NCBI GenBank assembly: GCA_023206055.1
Contig: CP065367.1
Location: 1,798,001 to 1,862,000 of the forward strand
From: Vibrio cyclitrophicus
GTDB taxonomy: Bacteria > Pseudomonadota > Gammaproteobacteria > Enterobacterales > Vibrionaceae
Direction of reading: 5' to 3'
Length of the DNA stretch: 64,000 bases
The translations under genes and the position numbers were made by a program. The notes under the pieces were generated by a model. That model saw only the letters and a program-made list of their open reading frames with translations, ran no database searches and had not been told where the DNA came from. Of the stretch, positions 30,475 to 40,520 are shown one piece after another; the stretch's first letter is position 1; every line of letters starts with the position of its first letter.

Positions 30475-30750
30475 TTATTGCTTTTTACCACCGACTTGAA
30501 TGTATTCGATACCGATAATACGATTGATGATCCCCATAGCAGAGCTTGTATCAGAGTTTGTTGAGCGAATTGTCTCAACCGTTGCTCCTTCTGGCACTAA
30601 CTCCATTGCACGATCTTGAGTGTTACCAGGTACTTGGAAACCGATAATATTGAAGCTTTCAGCATGCGCTGTGTAAACCTCATCGTTATGGCTAATACCT
30701 GAACAGCCTGCTAGAGAGATAACGCCTAAAACACACAATAACTTTTTCAT
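30475..30750 (-). CDS. Small lipoprotein, TRL-like
   Basis: The 91-residue protein has a lipoprotein signal (MKKLLCVLGVISLAGC, lipobox LAGC, Cys16). The C-terminal half (ELVPEGATVETIRSTNSD, GIINRIIGIEYIQVGG) resembles the TRL-like family of small cell-envelope proteins. Function unknown. It is a stand-alone gene. Confidence 0.7.
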   Translation of the reverse strand: MKKLLCVLGVISLAGCSGISHNDEVYTAHAESFNIIGFQVPGNTQDRAMELVPEGATVETIRSTNSDTSSAMGIINRIIGIEYIQVGGKKQ

Positions 30751-30970
30751 AAAATACCTTAAGAATAATTGGGAATTTAGATAGTAAGCCTATGGCTTCA
30801 ACTGCTAACAAAGTACGAATTAATAAGTAACGGTTTACTTTGCTACTAATTAGCAGTGCTGTAATGACAAGCCATAAACGACCGTGTCATGATTATCTAG
30901 ACTCAATAAGTTCATTGGGAGACAGCATCTCCCGACCGATGTTGGACATTATTCCAGAGATGTTTTGTAG

Positions 30971-32290
30971 TTACTGTATGGGTTTGTCAGCTGAGTCATT
31001 ACATATCTGAATGGTAATAGTAAATACCGCACCTTTTAAGGTTGGGCTCTGACCAACCTCCACGGTTGCGTTGTGTTGAGCACAGATCTTATCGACGATT
31101 GAAAGCCCCAAGCCATGGCCACTCTTAGCTTTATTACGCGCTTTATCGCCCACGTAAAAGGGTTCAAACAGACGAGCCTGGTGTTCTTGTGCTACGCCAT
31201 CACCATCGTCATGTACCGCAATCTGTAGCTGATCTTGATGCACGCTGGCTTCAATCGACATCTGTGAACGTGCGAACTTCATTGCGTTACGTACTAGGTT
31301 ATCTAAGGCTCGGATAAGCAGAGTTTCATCCGCTAGTATTGAGCTAGGTTGTTCTGGCAGTGATAAGTCGATGTTGAGCTCTGTGTCTTTGTTCCAGCGT
31401 GTCATCGCGTGCTCGAGAACGTCTCTTATCTCTAATGACTGGGGTTGCTTTTCGAGGTCAATGCGATCAAATTTGGCGTAGCACAACAGTTCTTCCACCA
31501 TCTTTTCCATCTCTTCTGTATCTTCGATAATACTTTCAACGGTGTGTTGTTGCGATTCATTAAGCGGCGTGTCTTTGAGTATTTCAGTTTGCCATTGAAT
31601 ACGAAATATTGGCGTGCGTAATTCATGAGCAACGGCTTTGGTGAGTGAGCGGTTACTTTCAATTAAGTGATGAATTCGGTCGGCCATTAGGTTAAAGGAT
31701 TTGTTCAGTGAACCAATCGCAATACCACTTGAAGTCTCGGCTCGTGTCGAGAGTTCGCCTTCAGAAAAACGCAAAGTGGCAACCTCAAGCTTTCTAACAC
31801 GGCGGAAAATAATTAACAGATGACTTACGCCGTAAACGATACAACTAGCCAAAAAGAATACCCAAATGAGGTTATCTTCCAATTCTATTTTTTCTCGAAC
31901 AAATGCTTGATTATCGGGTAGGTAATGATAGGTGTTATCACTGCCTACTAAACGAAACCAAAGATTTCGTTCATCATCGTGAAAGATAAAGCTATTCGGG
32001 TGAGTACTAAAAAACTCCGAAACTGGCCCCGGTATTTCATCATTTGAACTGAACGTGACGAGTATATTTTGAGAGGCCTCCACAAATTGATCTATCGCTT
32101 GATGAGCCGCTTTAAGGCCTTGATTTTTTGCGATGTTTGCTATGAGTTGCTGGTGGGCTGTCGCTTCGTAATCTTGCAGCACATAGTCGTAGTCGGTATT
32201 GAGTTGATAGACAGAAACTTCGTAGGCGACAATACCAATAAAAAAGCAAACTAACAGCCCCAATAAAGACTCCAAATAAATACGTCGCAT
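30971..32290 (-). CDS. Sensor histidine kinase (RstB/EnvZ-type)
   Basis: This 439-residue inner-membrane kinase has TM1 at about 7-25, a periplasmic sensor of about 110 residues, TM2 at about 142-160, a HAMP domain, HisKA with phospho-acceptor AVAHELRTPIFRIQW, and a HATPase with N box (LVRNAMKFA), G1 (HDDGDGVA) and G2 (SGHGLGLSIV). The frame is intact. The response-regulator gene immediately upstream is a pseudogene, so the kinase is now without its partner. Confidence 0.9.
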   Translation of the reverse strand: MRRIYLESLLGLLVCFFIGIVAYEVSVYQLNTDYDYVLQDYEATAHQQLIANIAKNQGLKAAHQAIDQFVEASQNILVTFSSNDEIPGPVSEFFSTHPNSFIFHDDERNLWFRLVGSDNTYHYLPDNQAFVREKIELEDNLIWVFFLASCIVYGVSHLLIIFRRVRKLEVATLRFSEGELSTRAETSSGIAIGSLNKSFNLMADRIHHLIESNRSLTKAVAHELRTPIFRIQWQTEILKDTPLNESQQHTVESIIEDTEEMEKMVEELLCYAKFDRIDLEKQPQSLEIRDVLEHAMTRWNKDTELNIDLSLPEQPSSILADETLLIRALDNLVRNAMKFARSQMSIEASVHQDQLQIAVHDDGDGVAQEHQARLFEPFYVGDKARNKAKSGHGLGLSIVDKICAQHNATVEVGQSPTLKGAVFTITIQICNDSADKPIQ

Positions 32291-32340
32291 AATCGTTCTC
32301 GTTTATTACGCTCGTAGTGAGCGAAGTTAATACCTAGCGG

Positions 32341-33003
32341 TTAAAAAAATAAGTAGTCTTTATCGTGAATGATCTGAATTATTTTTGCTCGAGCATGGTC
32401 GTCACCGAGCATTTGTCTTAGGCGCACAACCTTGTTATTAATCGTCCGGTCGATCCTGTCATACTCAATGCTAACCAGTATCTTCGTCAAATAGTCAAGT
32501 GATTACGGCGTATCTGAATTGCTTGCTAATAAAGTCGATCAAACTCGCGAACTGTGAGTGATAAACTGCACCTGAAAGTTCATATTTATTATATGTTTTT
32601 TCAGAGCGAGTTAATCAAATTGAAGGTTATTTGAACCACCGTCTGAAGCAGTTTTGGCAGCGTAATAGTGAACGAACTCAGGCCAGCAGAAATCTTGGTT
32701 TCATTGGCTTGATGGCAGAGTCATCAGTCCTTTCTTACCCGCAATACGATCAAAGTCGTCATCACCAGTGGTGAGTATCAATACTTTACCTTTATAGAGT
32801 GTATGCGTCTGTCGGAACATTGTCAGTCTAGCGGTTACAGGAAGCATTAAATCCAGCAATACGATGTCAAGTTGTTCGATGAGGATGGTCTGCGCAACAT
32901 TACAGCCATAGGCAGGACACATAATGTTGAACGACAAAGTAATCTTGAAATATTTCTGAAGTTACAGATCGCCTTCCACGGTTACCATTTTAGAGTTTGC
33001 CAT
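32341..33003 (-). pseudogene. OmpR-family response regulator, decayed
   Basis: Pieces in order on the minus strand: MANSKMVTVEGDL then a stop, a receiver core with LDIVLLDLMLPV and KVLILTTGDDDFDRI, and a C-terminal winged-helix remnant (YDRIDRTINNKVVRLRQMLGDD, ending KDYLFF). Frameshifts and stops separate them. Order and orientation match the partner of the downstream kinase. Confidence 0.85.
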
Positions 33004-33285
33004 TCAACCGCAAACCTAATCGAGTGTTAACTTAAATGAAATGTCGTGAATTACCTTCATCTTTAGCTTAATAAATATTGCATATTGAGTTTAATTACTT
33101 CGCAAAAAATACCTAAACTGATTGGTTAAATATGTTCTACGCTAATTTTATGTGGTGTGGATGAATAAGAAACAAAAAATAACGTCCTAAAAAAGTATAC
33201 ATATCCATACATACTCATGACAGATAATTTGGCAGATAAACAATAAAGTCTCCCTATCGAAAACGATTTCATTAGAGCAAAAGAC
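33004..33285. other. Intergenic region, nothing recognised
   Basis: A+T-rich DNA between the dead response regulator and the next pseudogene. No gene, strong hairpin or repeat was noted. Confidence 0.4.
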
Positions 33286-33627
33286 ATGGACTACAATAGT
33301 AACCCCACGGGTTCGGTGTTTTCTGGCGGCACAGATCTGTTCGCAGCCGGTAGTCCACGGATTTTACAACGTGCAGACGCCACCAAAGCAATTGAATTGA
33401 ATAAGTAAATAGGTGTACACAGCTGGGCTGAGGACGATAAAACGGTCAAATAATTCCCATACACTGACGAGAGTCATCGTAGGCAAGCGACCTACTTTAA
33501 AACTATGTTGGGAGAAAAAGGGATTGGTTTCTATATCTTTATCTTGGATTCTGTCCCGGCAGTTGGCGAATACTGGATAACGAAAGCAGACTCGGAAAAA
33601 TACAATTTCATTACTCATCTTGAGTAA
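33286..33627 (+). pseudogene. Unknown gene with two in-frame stop codons
   Basis: From ATG 33286 a single frame reads MDYNSNPTGSVFSGGTDLFA and on to NFITHLE at 33627, interrupted only by TAA after IELNK and after DKTVK. Elsewhere the frame stays open over 114 codons, so two nonsense mutations (perhaps CAA to TAA) in a former gene are the simplest reading. Family not recognised. The last codons lie inside a 38-bp tandem duplication. Confidence 0.55.
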
Positions 33628-33690
33628 GCGGTCTATAATATAAATTCATTACTCATCTTGAGTAAGCGGTCTATAATATAAATTCATTAC
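33607..33690. repeat. 38-bp tandem duplication upstream of the barrel gene
   Basis: The unit starting TTCATTACTCATCTTGAG and ending TATAATATAAA occurs at 33607-33644 and 33645-33682, followed by a partial third copy (TTCATTAC). Each unit contains TATAAT, a good -10 element, so the promoter region of the outer-membrane protein gene at 33718 seems duplicated. Confidence 0.9.
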
Positions 33691-33717
33691 GACACATCAA
33701 GTTAAAAGGATATTTAC

Positions 33718-34296
33718 ATGCTTAAATCTACATTTCTATTAGGCCTAGTTGGTTTGGTTTCATTTCCTACATTTGCTGCGAATATCGAAGGAGGCTCATA
33801 CATTGGTGCCGGCTTTGGTGTCCATCAAGATTCAGATACCGATGGTGGTGGCAATCTAGATGCTGAAAGCATGGGATATAGCGTTTATGGTGGTTATCAA
33901 TTTAACCGCATTATCGGTGTTGAACTTGGCTACACCGATTATGGTGACTACGATTCGAAAGTTGGTGACAAAGTGTTCTCTCCAACAGCATTGTCTGTTT
34001 CGGCTAATGTCGGTTACACATTTGATAATTCAATACGACCTTTCTTTGTTGCTGGACTTAGCTATGTTGACCTGAATTCTGGTAAGGGTAGTAATTACAA
34101 AATTGATGACGATTCTGGTGCCGGTTTCCATTTCGGAATTGGCGTTGAATATACTCCAATTGACAGGCTTACGTTACGTCTGATTTCACAGGCAGATGCC
34201 GTAAATATCGAATTCACTGATAATAACGGTAAAAGACTTAAAAGCAGAGACACAGCGTTTAGTACCGTTATGATAGGTGCTTCGTACGACTTCTAG
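33718..34296 (+). CDS. Outer-membrane beta-barrel protein (OmpA/OmpX-like, porin family)
   Basis: The 192-residue product has a signal peptide (LGLVGLVSFPTFAA), then alternating strands typical of an eight-stranded barrel (YIGAGFGVHQD, YSVYGGYQFNRIIGVELGYTD, SVSANVGYTF, FFVAGLSYV, FHFGIGVEYTP, LTLRLISQ) and a C-terminal Tyr-Asp-Phe, the usual Bam signal. Probably an outer-membrane structural, adhesion or small-pore protein. AAAGGA lies before the ATG. Family is clear; role is not. Confidence 0.88.
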   Translation: MLKSTFLLGLVGLVSFPTFAANIEGGSYIGAGFGVHQDSDTDGGGNLDAESMGYSVYGGYQFNRIIGVELGYTDYGDYDSKVGDKVFSPTALSVSANVGYTFDNSIRPFFVAGLSYVDLNSGKGSNYKIDDDSGAGFHFGIGVEYTPIDRLTLRLISQADAVNIEFTDNNGKRLKSRDTAFSTVMIGASYDF

Positions 34297-34663
34297 AGGC
34301 TTTATATTTGAATTATAGAGATTCCCTAAACTCTAGTCATTAAGGCTTGGCGATGTATTGCTGTTCAGTTCGTTCTCAGCAATACATCGAAAGTGACAGA
34401 CTATATCTATAAAAACGGCAAACAACGAGCTGAAATTCTGAAGCCATCTTTATTTATAATTGCTGTAATTGAAGGTGATGGAACTCTTATGCACTCTAAG
34501 ACAAGACGGTTTTGTCACAAATTTAGTTAGAGGTGTGACAGATCCCCCTACAGGTACAATTACGCTGTGAGTGCATAGAATCGTTCAAAGGCCGTCTGAC
34601 CTTCTACATCTATCTGCTCTTGTTTCAACATCGTCCACACTTCTCGTCCATGCAAACTTGGAT
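34297..34663. other. Intergenic region with a perfect 13-bp hairpin
   Basis: CGATGTATTGCTG (34351-34363) and CAGCAATACATCG (34377-34389) form a perfect stem about 55 bp after the barrel gene. No T-run follows. It may stabilise the mRNA or end transcription. The rest holds no gene. Confidence 0.5.
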
Positions 34664-34696
34664 GTAAACACCCTATGAACCCACGGGGCGATGCTG

Positions 34697-35960
34697 TTAA
34701 TGTTTGAAGTTCCAAGGTAAGAGTGCGTTGATATCAGGCTCAGCTTTCGCCTGGTCCTTCATGCACTTGACCATGTAGCCGTAGAGGATTAGGCCGTTGG
34801 CTTCCTCTGTCTCGACGATACTGTAAATCATCGCACTCGCATCAGCACCATTTGTTGTGTTCGAGAACAACCAGTTCTTCCTGCCAATGACCAGAGGTTT
34901 AATTGCACGTTCAGCGCGGTTATTTTCTATCGATAAGTGACCGTCATCGACGTAGCGGATGAGCTTCGGCCATTGGCCGAGCGTGTATTTTATCGCTTTA
35001 CCTAATGGGCTTGAGCCTATCACCTTCTGGGTTGTCATCCATTGGTAAAGTTCATCCAGTACCGGCTTGGAATACGCTTGACGCTCTGCTTTCCGCTTTT
35101 CGACAGGCGCACCTTTTAAGCGTGATTCTATTCCGTAGAGTTTTTGGATTTTAGCCAGCGCCTTATCAACCTTTCCCGACTTACCTTTCCCTTGAAGCTT
35201 CTTAGCATCCATGAACTTACGACGAGCATGCGCTAAGCACCCCACATTAGTGACCTGATGTAGACCATCATAAGCCGCGTAGCTATCGGTTTGTAGATAA
35301 CCGTTGTAGTCGCCTAAAAAGGCAACAGGGCACGCCCTCGCGCGACTGTTTTGATAGTCGTACAAGACGATATTTTTCACATTCGGTAATGCCGCTTCGG
35401 GCGAGTCAGCGCCTGAGCAGTAGAGCCACATATAACGCATCTTCTCTTCCTTGAGCACATTGAGTGGCGTTTCATCCACCTGCACCACCACTTGTTGGAG
35501 TAGGTGCTCTTTCAAGGCCGCATACAGCGGAGCGAACTTCTCGCTGACTTGGATGACCCACCTTGCCATCGTGGTACGTGATAACTCGATATCTGACTGG
35601 GTAAACAGCGATTCTTGGCGGTAAAGTGGCATTGCGTATTGGTATTTGCCAAGAATGATGTTGGCCAGCAAGCTTTCTGTGGCGAAGCTTTTAGGTATGA
35701 GGCTCTGAGGGGATGGCTTCTGAACGATACGGCTACTGTCGCCTGCTTTTTCGCACTGGCGGCAAGCGTACTTAGGGCGAACATATTCCAGCACCTTAAT
35801 CTTATCGAGCTGTTTGTTGGTAAACAGGAACAGCGCCCCCGTTACCAAGAGGCAAGTCCGTATCATTTCCGATAATCGCCGCCAGGCCGTTGATGGACTT
35901 TCTAAAATCGACACTTTCACGATAAAGATAAATGTCTGGAGCGCTAAGCATACCTTTCAT
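34697..35960 (-). pseudogene. IS66 tnpB-tnpC deletion fusion
   Basis: TnpB begins at 35960 (MKGMLSAPDIYLYRESVDFR), overlapping the tnpA stop by ATGA. An extra G in a G-run (near 35840) shifts the frame, then TnpB segment GALFLFTNKQLDKIKVL joins directly to TnpC segment EYVRPKYACRQCEK, the zinc-finger region. The remaining TnpC includes the DDE parts VQVDETPLNVL and IENNRAERAIKPLVIGRKNW. The element cannot make normal TnpB or TnpC. Confidence 0.8.
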
Positions 35961-36274
35961 GACAACGCTCCAATGAGTTCAGCAAGATAGGTCGCTGGCG
36001 TGCCTTGAGGAATGCTCAACTCCACATCATTGACGAGCAGTGTCATGTTAGCCGTAGCTATCTGCGCCTGATACTTCGTTGTCTTTTCGACGATTTCGGC
36101 TCTAACAAATCCGACAGATTCCGATTGGTTTGCTGTTTGGAGTTGACGCCGCTTGGCGAAGAGCGTGGATAAACTCAGTCTATGTTGTTCGCAAAAAGCA
36201 CGCTGTGTAATATTGCTGCTTTCATATTGTTCAAACAGTGTTTGCCATTCTAGATTGGTGCGTCGTTTTGCCAT
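35957..36274 (-). CDS. IS66-family accessory protein TnpA
   Basis: The 105-residue HTH protein (WQTLFEQYESSNITQRAFCEQHRLSLSTLFAKRRQL) has the basic helix-turn-helix of IS66 OrfA. The frame is complete and the ATG is preceded by GGAGAG. It is part of a deleted element. Confidence 0.85.
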   Translation of the reverse strand: MAKRRTNLEWQTLFEQYESSNITQRAFCEQHRLSLSTLFAKRRQLQTANQSESVGFVRAEIVEKTTKYQAQIATANMTLLVNDVELSIPQGTPATYLAELIGALS

Positions 36275-36354
36275 TTCAACTCTCCTTTGGGTTGGAGAGT
36301 TGATCTTATTCTTCGTGCTGAAAGATTAGAATGCGGGCTTCATGGTGCGCTTAC

Positions 36355-36707
36355 GGTAAACTTCGCAGTAACTTTGGTATAACTTTCCGTAGGTAGCTGC
36401 ACATACCAGGACTCAGGATTTTCCGACGGTACTTAATTACCCAAACTACGTGACATTTCATGTAATAAACATTGTGGTACGAGGTGTAATATTGCATTTA
36501 GTCATCGTGCCATCTCCAAAGGTATTCATCCACAGGTACACTTGTAGTTTTCTGTATCCACAGAATAAAAGTGTTGAATAAGCTTGCTGGGTTAGGTATA
36601 CGTGAAACCTGTCGTACTGACTAAGAAATATACGAAACGGGATCGCTCTAAACTTAATTACTCAACAGGCTCAAAGCCGAAGAAATTCTCAGCAAGCCTG
36701 CCAGAAT
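36355..36707. other. Non-coding region with IS relic
   Basis: No gene is seen. A type A IS5-family 3' remnant lies at about 36562-36677 (a worn coding end reading KVLNKLAGLGI followed by a decayed terminal repeat). Confidence 0.55.
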
Positions 36708-37022
36708 TTAATTATTTGGGGGACTTTTATTTTCTTTCATTAGCCATTTTGTGAATGTAGCAATATACAGTTCATTTAAAGCATCATCACAATACGAGCG
36801 AGAAAGTTTACGGCGAGACCACTCACTAGCTACAGCTGCCCGTGATTGGGTTGTGCTTCTTCTATAGAGTTGTACTTCGCAAACTTCTATGTTGGACATC
36901 TGTTGTGCATTCCGAGTGACAGTGCTTTGGCGAAAACCCAGTCGTGAGGCTTGTTTAGCAGAACACCCCATAATAACGAGTGAAGCCGTGACTAACATCA
37001 GCCAGAATGCTACCTTTTTCAT
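36708..37022 (-). CDS. Hypothetical lipoprotein
   Basis: The product is 104 residues from the ATG at 37020-37022 (AGGGGAAAC upstream). Lipoprotein signal MKKVAFWLMLVTASLVIMGC (lipobox IMGC, Cys20). The mature part is basic (RSTTQSRAAVASEWSRRKL) with two further Cys. Family unknown. The open frame extends upstream in phase, but that part has no start signal. Confidence 0.65.
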   Translation of the reverse strand: MKKVAFWLMLVTASLVIMGCSAKQASRLGFRQSTVTRNAQQMSNIEVCEVQLYRRSTTQSRAAVASEWSRRKLSRSYCDDALNELYIATFTKWLMKENKSPPNN

Positions 37023-37488
37023 GTTGTTTCCCCTATAACTAAATATCTTGTATATAGCCTTAAAACGGCCATGGCCAAAAATAGTTGTTGTGTCGTAACA
37101 GGTATGGCCTTTAGGCACTATTTCTTTGAAAGCTGCATAGAAGCAATCAATGGCCTTACCTCCTAACTTTTTTAGCTGCGCTTGAACACAGCCACACTTC
37201 CCTACCATGACGACTTACAGAGACTCTTTAATTGACCTTAATCCCGAAGCTTACCGTTTTTTTTGACCCTGTGTTAACTCTGATCGGCGATGTAGTCCAA
37301 GTATTTAATACCCAAAAATTTAACTAGTACTAAGATGAATAACTCGTTAATCAAAGTTACAAATTCAGCTTATTCCATATTGCGTAGCTAATTTTACTAC
37401 CATCAATGACGACTTTCTCGGCAAACCATTATGAGCTATCGTCTTATTCTGAGCTTGATACTGTTTCAATTGTAATATCTTTGCTCGA
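37023..37488. other. Intergenic region, nothing recognised
   Basis: A+T-rich DNA between two minus-strand lipoprotein genes. An open frame continues from the smaller gene but lacks initiation signals. Confidence 0.4.
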
Positions 37489-38895
37489 CTAATTTAACTG
37501 ATGAGTCCAGAAATCATGCATAGTATTGGTTGTACTAGCAGGGGAGTTGCTATATCCGATTCCGATTTCAGTATGACTTGGATTCATGATGTCTTGGCAT
37601 GAAATTGTACGCCCAGTTTGAGAGGCAGAACCTGCGTTATTACTTTGATTCAGTATGGTATTGGTTTGTGGATAACCGTCACCAAACAAAGGTTTTATAG
37701 CAGAATGTGATCTTACCGGTGATACGTTAGGCAGGTTAGATTGAGATTTTGTAATGGTCGCTCTCAGTTTCTCTGCGTACGCTGTTAGCTTAGCTGTTCG
37801 AGCTGCCGAATCACTCCAAGCGATTGGTGCTACGGCGTCTAAAGCTTTATTGTAATATTTGGTACCACACCAACGCTTTGTCGAACGAGCACAGTTGACC
37901 GCAATCACTGTTTGATATTTTATCGTATCTGCATGTGAATTTTCAGGGAAATTGACAATCTTGCACCAACGTTTGTCCGCAGTGCCGGCACCTGGCGATC
38001 CCCAAATACTACCGATTAGCAATTGAGATTTATCTAAACTATCAAAATCAATTAACGCTTCGTTAGTTAAGGGGGTAATATCAATATCGATTGAATTCAA
38101 ACTTTGTTTAAAAAGGTGATTCCCCAGCTCTTTGGCAGCATCGTTAATATATTCGTTCTGCATTATAGCCCAGGCATCACCGTGCAATTTTTTTAAATTA
38201 TGTTCATAAACCAAAGCGGTAAATTGGTACGTGGGTAAAAACGCTTGCCCTATTGTACTTGAATCTTTATAAGATACAGTATCAATTGCTTCGACAAATA
38301 ATGCTTCATTTACTACAGAGTTATTAAACGTAAATTCTGACAACTTTTTTTTGGTTAAACAATGACTAACTAATTTGTTTCCTGGTAGACGATTTGTGAC
38401 TGTTTCATATTCCGAAATAGCACCGTCAATATATAACTTCCGACCTTCCTGTTTTACCGTTAGATTATTTGAACTATAGCAACGTGCAATAGCCCCTTGT
38501 TGGATAACAGTCGGTAGCGACATCATTATGTTTACCGTTGGAATATCACCGCCATACGCTAAATCAAGATCGGTTGATAAGTAGAGATTAAGCCACGTAT
38601 TGTCTGCTAACACTTGTCCTCTTTGAGCTTCCTGAGCAAACATAAGACCACGAACAACATGAATTATATTGTTGTTCATTGGAATAATATCAGCACTTTG
38701 CCCGACTAACGCAGGAACTGTCACATTCGATGCCGTATTCGTGACCGATGTCATTGATGTTTTAGGTGTTGGCGTGCTTGCCACTGTCAACTTAGTAGAA
38801 CCAGAAGAGCTTGGGCTCGATGACCCACCTCCACCACCGCAAGCGGTAACAGATAATCCCATGATTATTAATGAAGTAATCTGTGTGAATTTCAT
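37489..38895 (-). CDS. Large lipoprotein with CAP/SCP-like C-terminal region (paralogue 1)
   Basis: The 468-residue product has a lipoprotein signal (LSVTAC, Cys19) and a Gly/Ser linker (GGGGGSSSPSSSG). The middle is of unknown fold. The last about 130 residues read like a CAP domain: PIAWSDSAARTAKLTAYAEKL, then ISCQDIMNPSHTEIGIGYS, matching the usual LxWDxxLxxxAqxxA and cxNIMNPxyTEIGvG signatures. It shares with the gene at 45143 the segments WCKIVNFPE, KYQTVIAVNCARST and several Cys. Anchored in the envelope, role unknown. CAP proteins elsewhere bind peptidoglycan, lipids or matrix; assignment here is by motif only. Confidence 0.65.
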   Translation of the reverse strand: MKFTQITSLIIMGLSVTACGGGGGSSSPSSSGSTKLTVASTPTPKTSMTSVTNTASNVTVPALVGQSADIIPMNNNIIHVVRGLMFAQEAQRGQVLADNTWLNLYLSTDLDLAYGGDIPTVNIMMSLPTVIQQGAIARCYSSNNLTVKQEGRKLYIDGAISEYETVTNRLPGNKLVSHCLTKKKLSEFTFNNSVVNEALFVEAIDTVSYKDSSTIGQAFLPTYQFTALVYEHNLKKLHGDAWAIMQNEYINDAAKELGNHLFKQSLNSIDIDITPLTNEALIDFDSLDKSQLLIGSIWGSPGAGTADKRWCKIVNFPENSHADTIKYQTVIAVNCARSTKRWCGTKYYNKALDAVAPIAWSDSAARTAKLTAYAEKLRATITKSQSNLPNVSPVRSHSAIKPLFGDGYPQTNTILNQSNNAGSASQTGRTISCQDIMNPSHTEIGIGYSNSPASTTNTMHDFWTHQLN

Positions 38896-39380
38896 ATTTG
38901 CTAATCCTTATTCATGAAAAATCGAACCATGACAAAAGTGATGGTTGTATTTACTTTGAAAAATACGGGTCCTTTGGACAAAATTTTGAACGTAGGCTTT
39001 AGATGTAAATTTCCTAAATTAAAATAAAACACTGTTCAATTGGTGGAAATAATCTGACAAAATTAATTTTCTGTAAAGAGAAAGGCGAACATAATTCAAT
39101 TAATCTCAATTATGAGACGGAGTGGTTAGATAAAAAATAAATATAAAGTCCAATATTTTATTTTATGAAATGCGGAGCTCTCATTATTAACCTAACTTAA
39201 GATTTTGATTTAAAACAAAAAACACTATTAAATGCAGTTGGATTAAAAAAAAAGTCTTAAGAACCGACGAAGTTGTCGTCTTAGCGGCCTGCGGCGGCTT
39301 CGATGTGATGGGCGCACTTCCCTTCTAGCGTTGTTGTACCGCACTAAAGGTACAGCTATTAAAAAGTAGGAGTAACAACC
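38896..39380. other. Intergenic region leading into IS110 fragment
   Basis: Very A+T rich up to about 39240, then a G+C-richer stretch (GGCGGCTTCGATGTGATGG) that is probably the left end of the IS110 element. No gene is seen. Confidence 0.45.
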
Positions 39381-39650
39381 ATGTCCATTAAAGTTGTCGG
39401 TATCGATTTAGCCAAGGATTTCTTTCAAGTATGCGTATTGAATATTGACGGAACTATCTCGCCAAACCGTAAGGTTCATCGAGACAGATTACTCCATACA
39501 ATCGGTCAACTTCCAGATAATACCCTGCTGGCTATAGAGTCATGTGCATTATCACATTATTGGGGACGAGTCTTTTTAGGGCTTGGTTTAAAGGTATCAC
39601 TCATAACTGACTGCTTAGAATATTTAGAGCGAGTAGTAATCCAACTCAGA
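39381..39650 (+). pseudogene. IS110-family transposase N-terminal fragment
   Basis: IKVVGIDLAKDFFQVCVLN and LLAIESCALSHYWGRVF are the first catalytic segments of IS110 DEDD transposases. The frame is cut near 39650 by an IS630-like fragment on the other strand. Confidence 0.82.
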
Positions 39651-40032
39651 GCGGTATCATGTAATAACTGATAGAGGGCTGACTCTTATATGATGTATCG
39701 AAATTACTTTCTATATAAAGCCCAATGTCTTTCGCTTGGAGACGACCACCATTCTTATTAATGGCATGTTCGACAACATATTCTTTGAATTGCGATTTCT
39801 GTTCGTCAGTTAGGCGGTGAGGTCTACCTGAGTATGTTTTCTCCTGAAGCCCTTCAAGACCATTATCGAGATATGCTTTAACCCATTGATTAACGCTTAC
39901 TCTGCTAACTTTAAGGTACTTAGCTATTTCAAGGTGATTTTTACTGTCAACAAAATGAGAAACAGCCAAATAACGTGTTTTAAGTCGAGCGTTGGATGTG
40001 GAATTAATCAAACTCGGAAAATCATGCTTCAT
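39646..40032 (-). pseudogene. IS630-family transposase N-terminal fragment
   Basis: The 128-residue piece has the helix-turn-helix part of IS630/Tc1-like transposases (HLEIAKYLKVSRVSVNQWVKAY, then EGLQEKTYSGRPHRL and KDIGLYIESNF). The catalytic domain is missing after SISYYM. Confidence 0.8.
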
Positions 40033-40085
40033 AAGGACTCCTTTTAAGAGTCCTCAATAGATCATAAAATTAACGGAATTGGTAT

Positions 40086-40519
40086 AAAACAAACACGCCG
40101 AAGTATCATTGAGGTGTCTGGTGATGGCGCTTACGACACGAGAGTTTGCCACGCTGCTACTAAGATTAAGAGAGCCATTGCCCTTATTCCCCCAAGAGAA
40201 GGGGTCGCCTTCTAGGAGCGTGGTCGCCCGCAAAATCTCGCCGTGGGTTGCCAGAATTTATAGGGCTTAAATAAGTATTGGAAAGAGCGGAATGGATACC
40301 ACAAACGTTCAATCTCAGAAATAGCGATATATCGAATTAAACAGTTGCTAGGAGGGTAACTGAGCTTAAGAAACGACAATGCAAAGGTGGGTGAAGCTTT
40401 CGTGATGATAAAAGCATTGAACAAGCTTACAGGGTAGGTATGCCTGAAACTTGTCGTGTTGACTAAGGAATACCCGAAACGGAGTTGCTCTATCTTTAAT
40501 CTAATTACGCAACAAAGCC
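40086..40519 (+). pseudogene. IS5-family type A element, 3' fragment
   Basis: The sequence matches the second half of the type A transposase (VSGDGAYDTRVCHAA) with several stops, and ends with the terminal repeat AATTACGCAACAAAGCC. Confidence 0.82.
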
Positions 40520-40520
40520 G

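Larger units (their letters stand above)
34664..36354 (-). mobile_element. IS66-family element with internal deletion
   Basis: The ends GTAAACACCCTATGAACCC and, inward from the right, GTAAGCGCACCATGAAGCCC fit IS66. Length is about 1.7 kb rather than about 2.5 kb. tnpA is intact; most of tnpB and the start of tnpC are missing. No 8-bp target duplication is seen. Confidence 0.8.
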
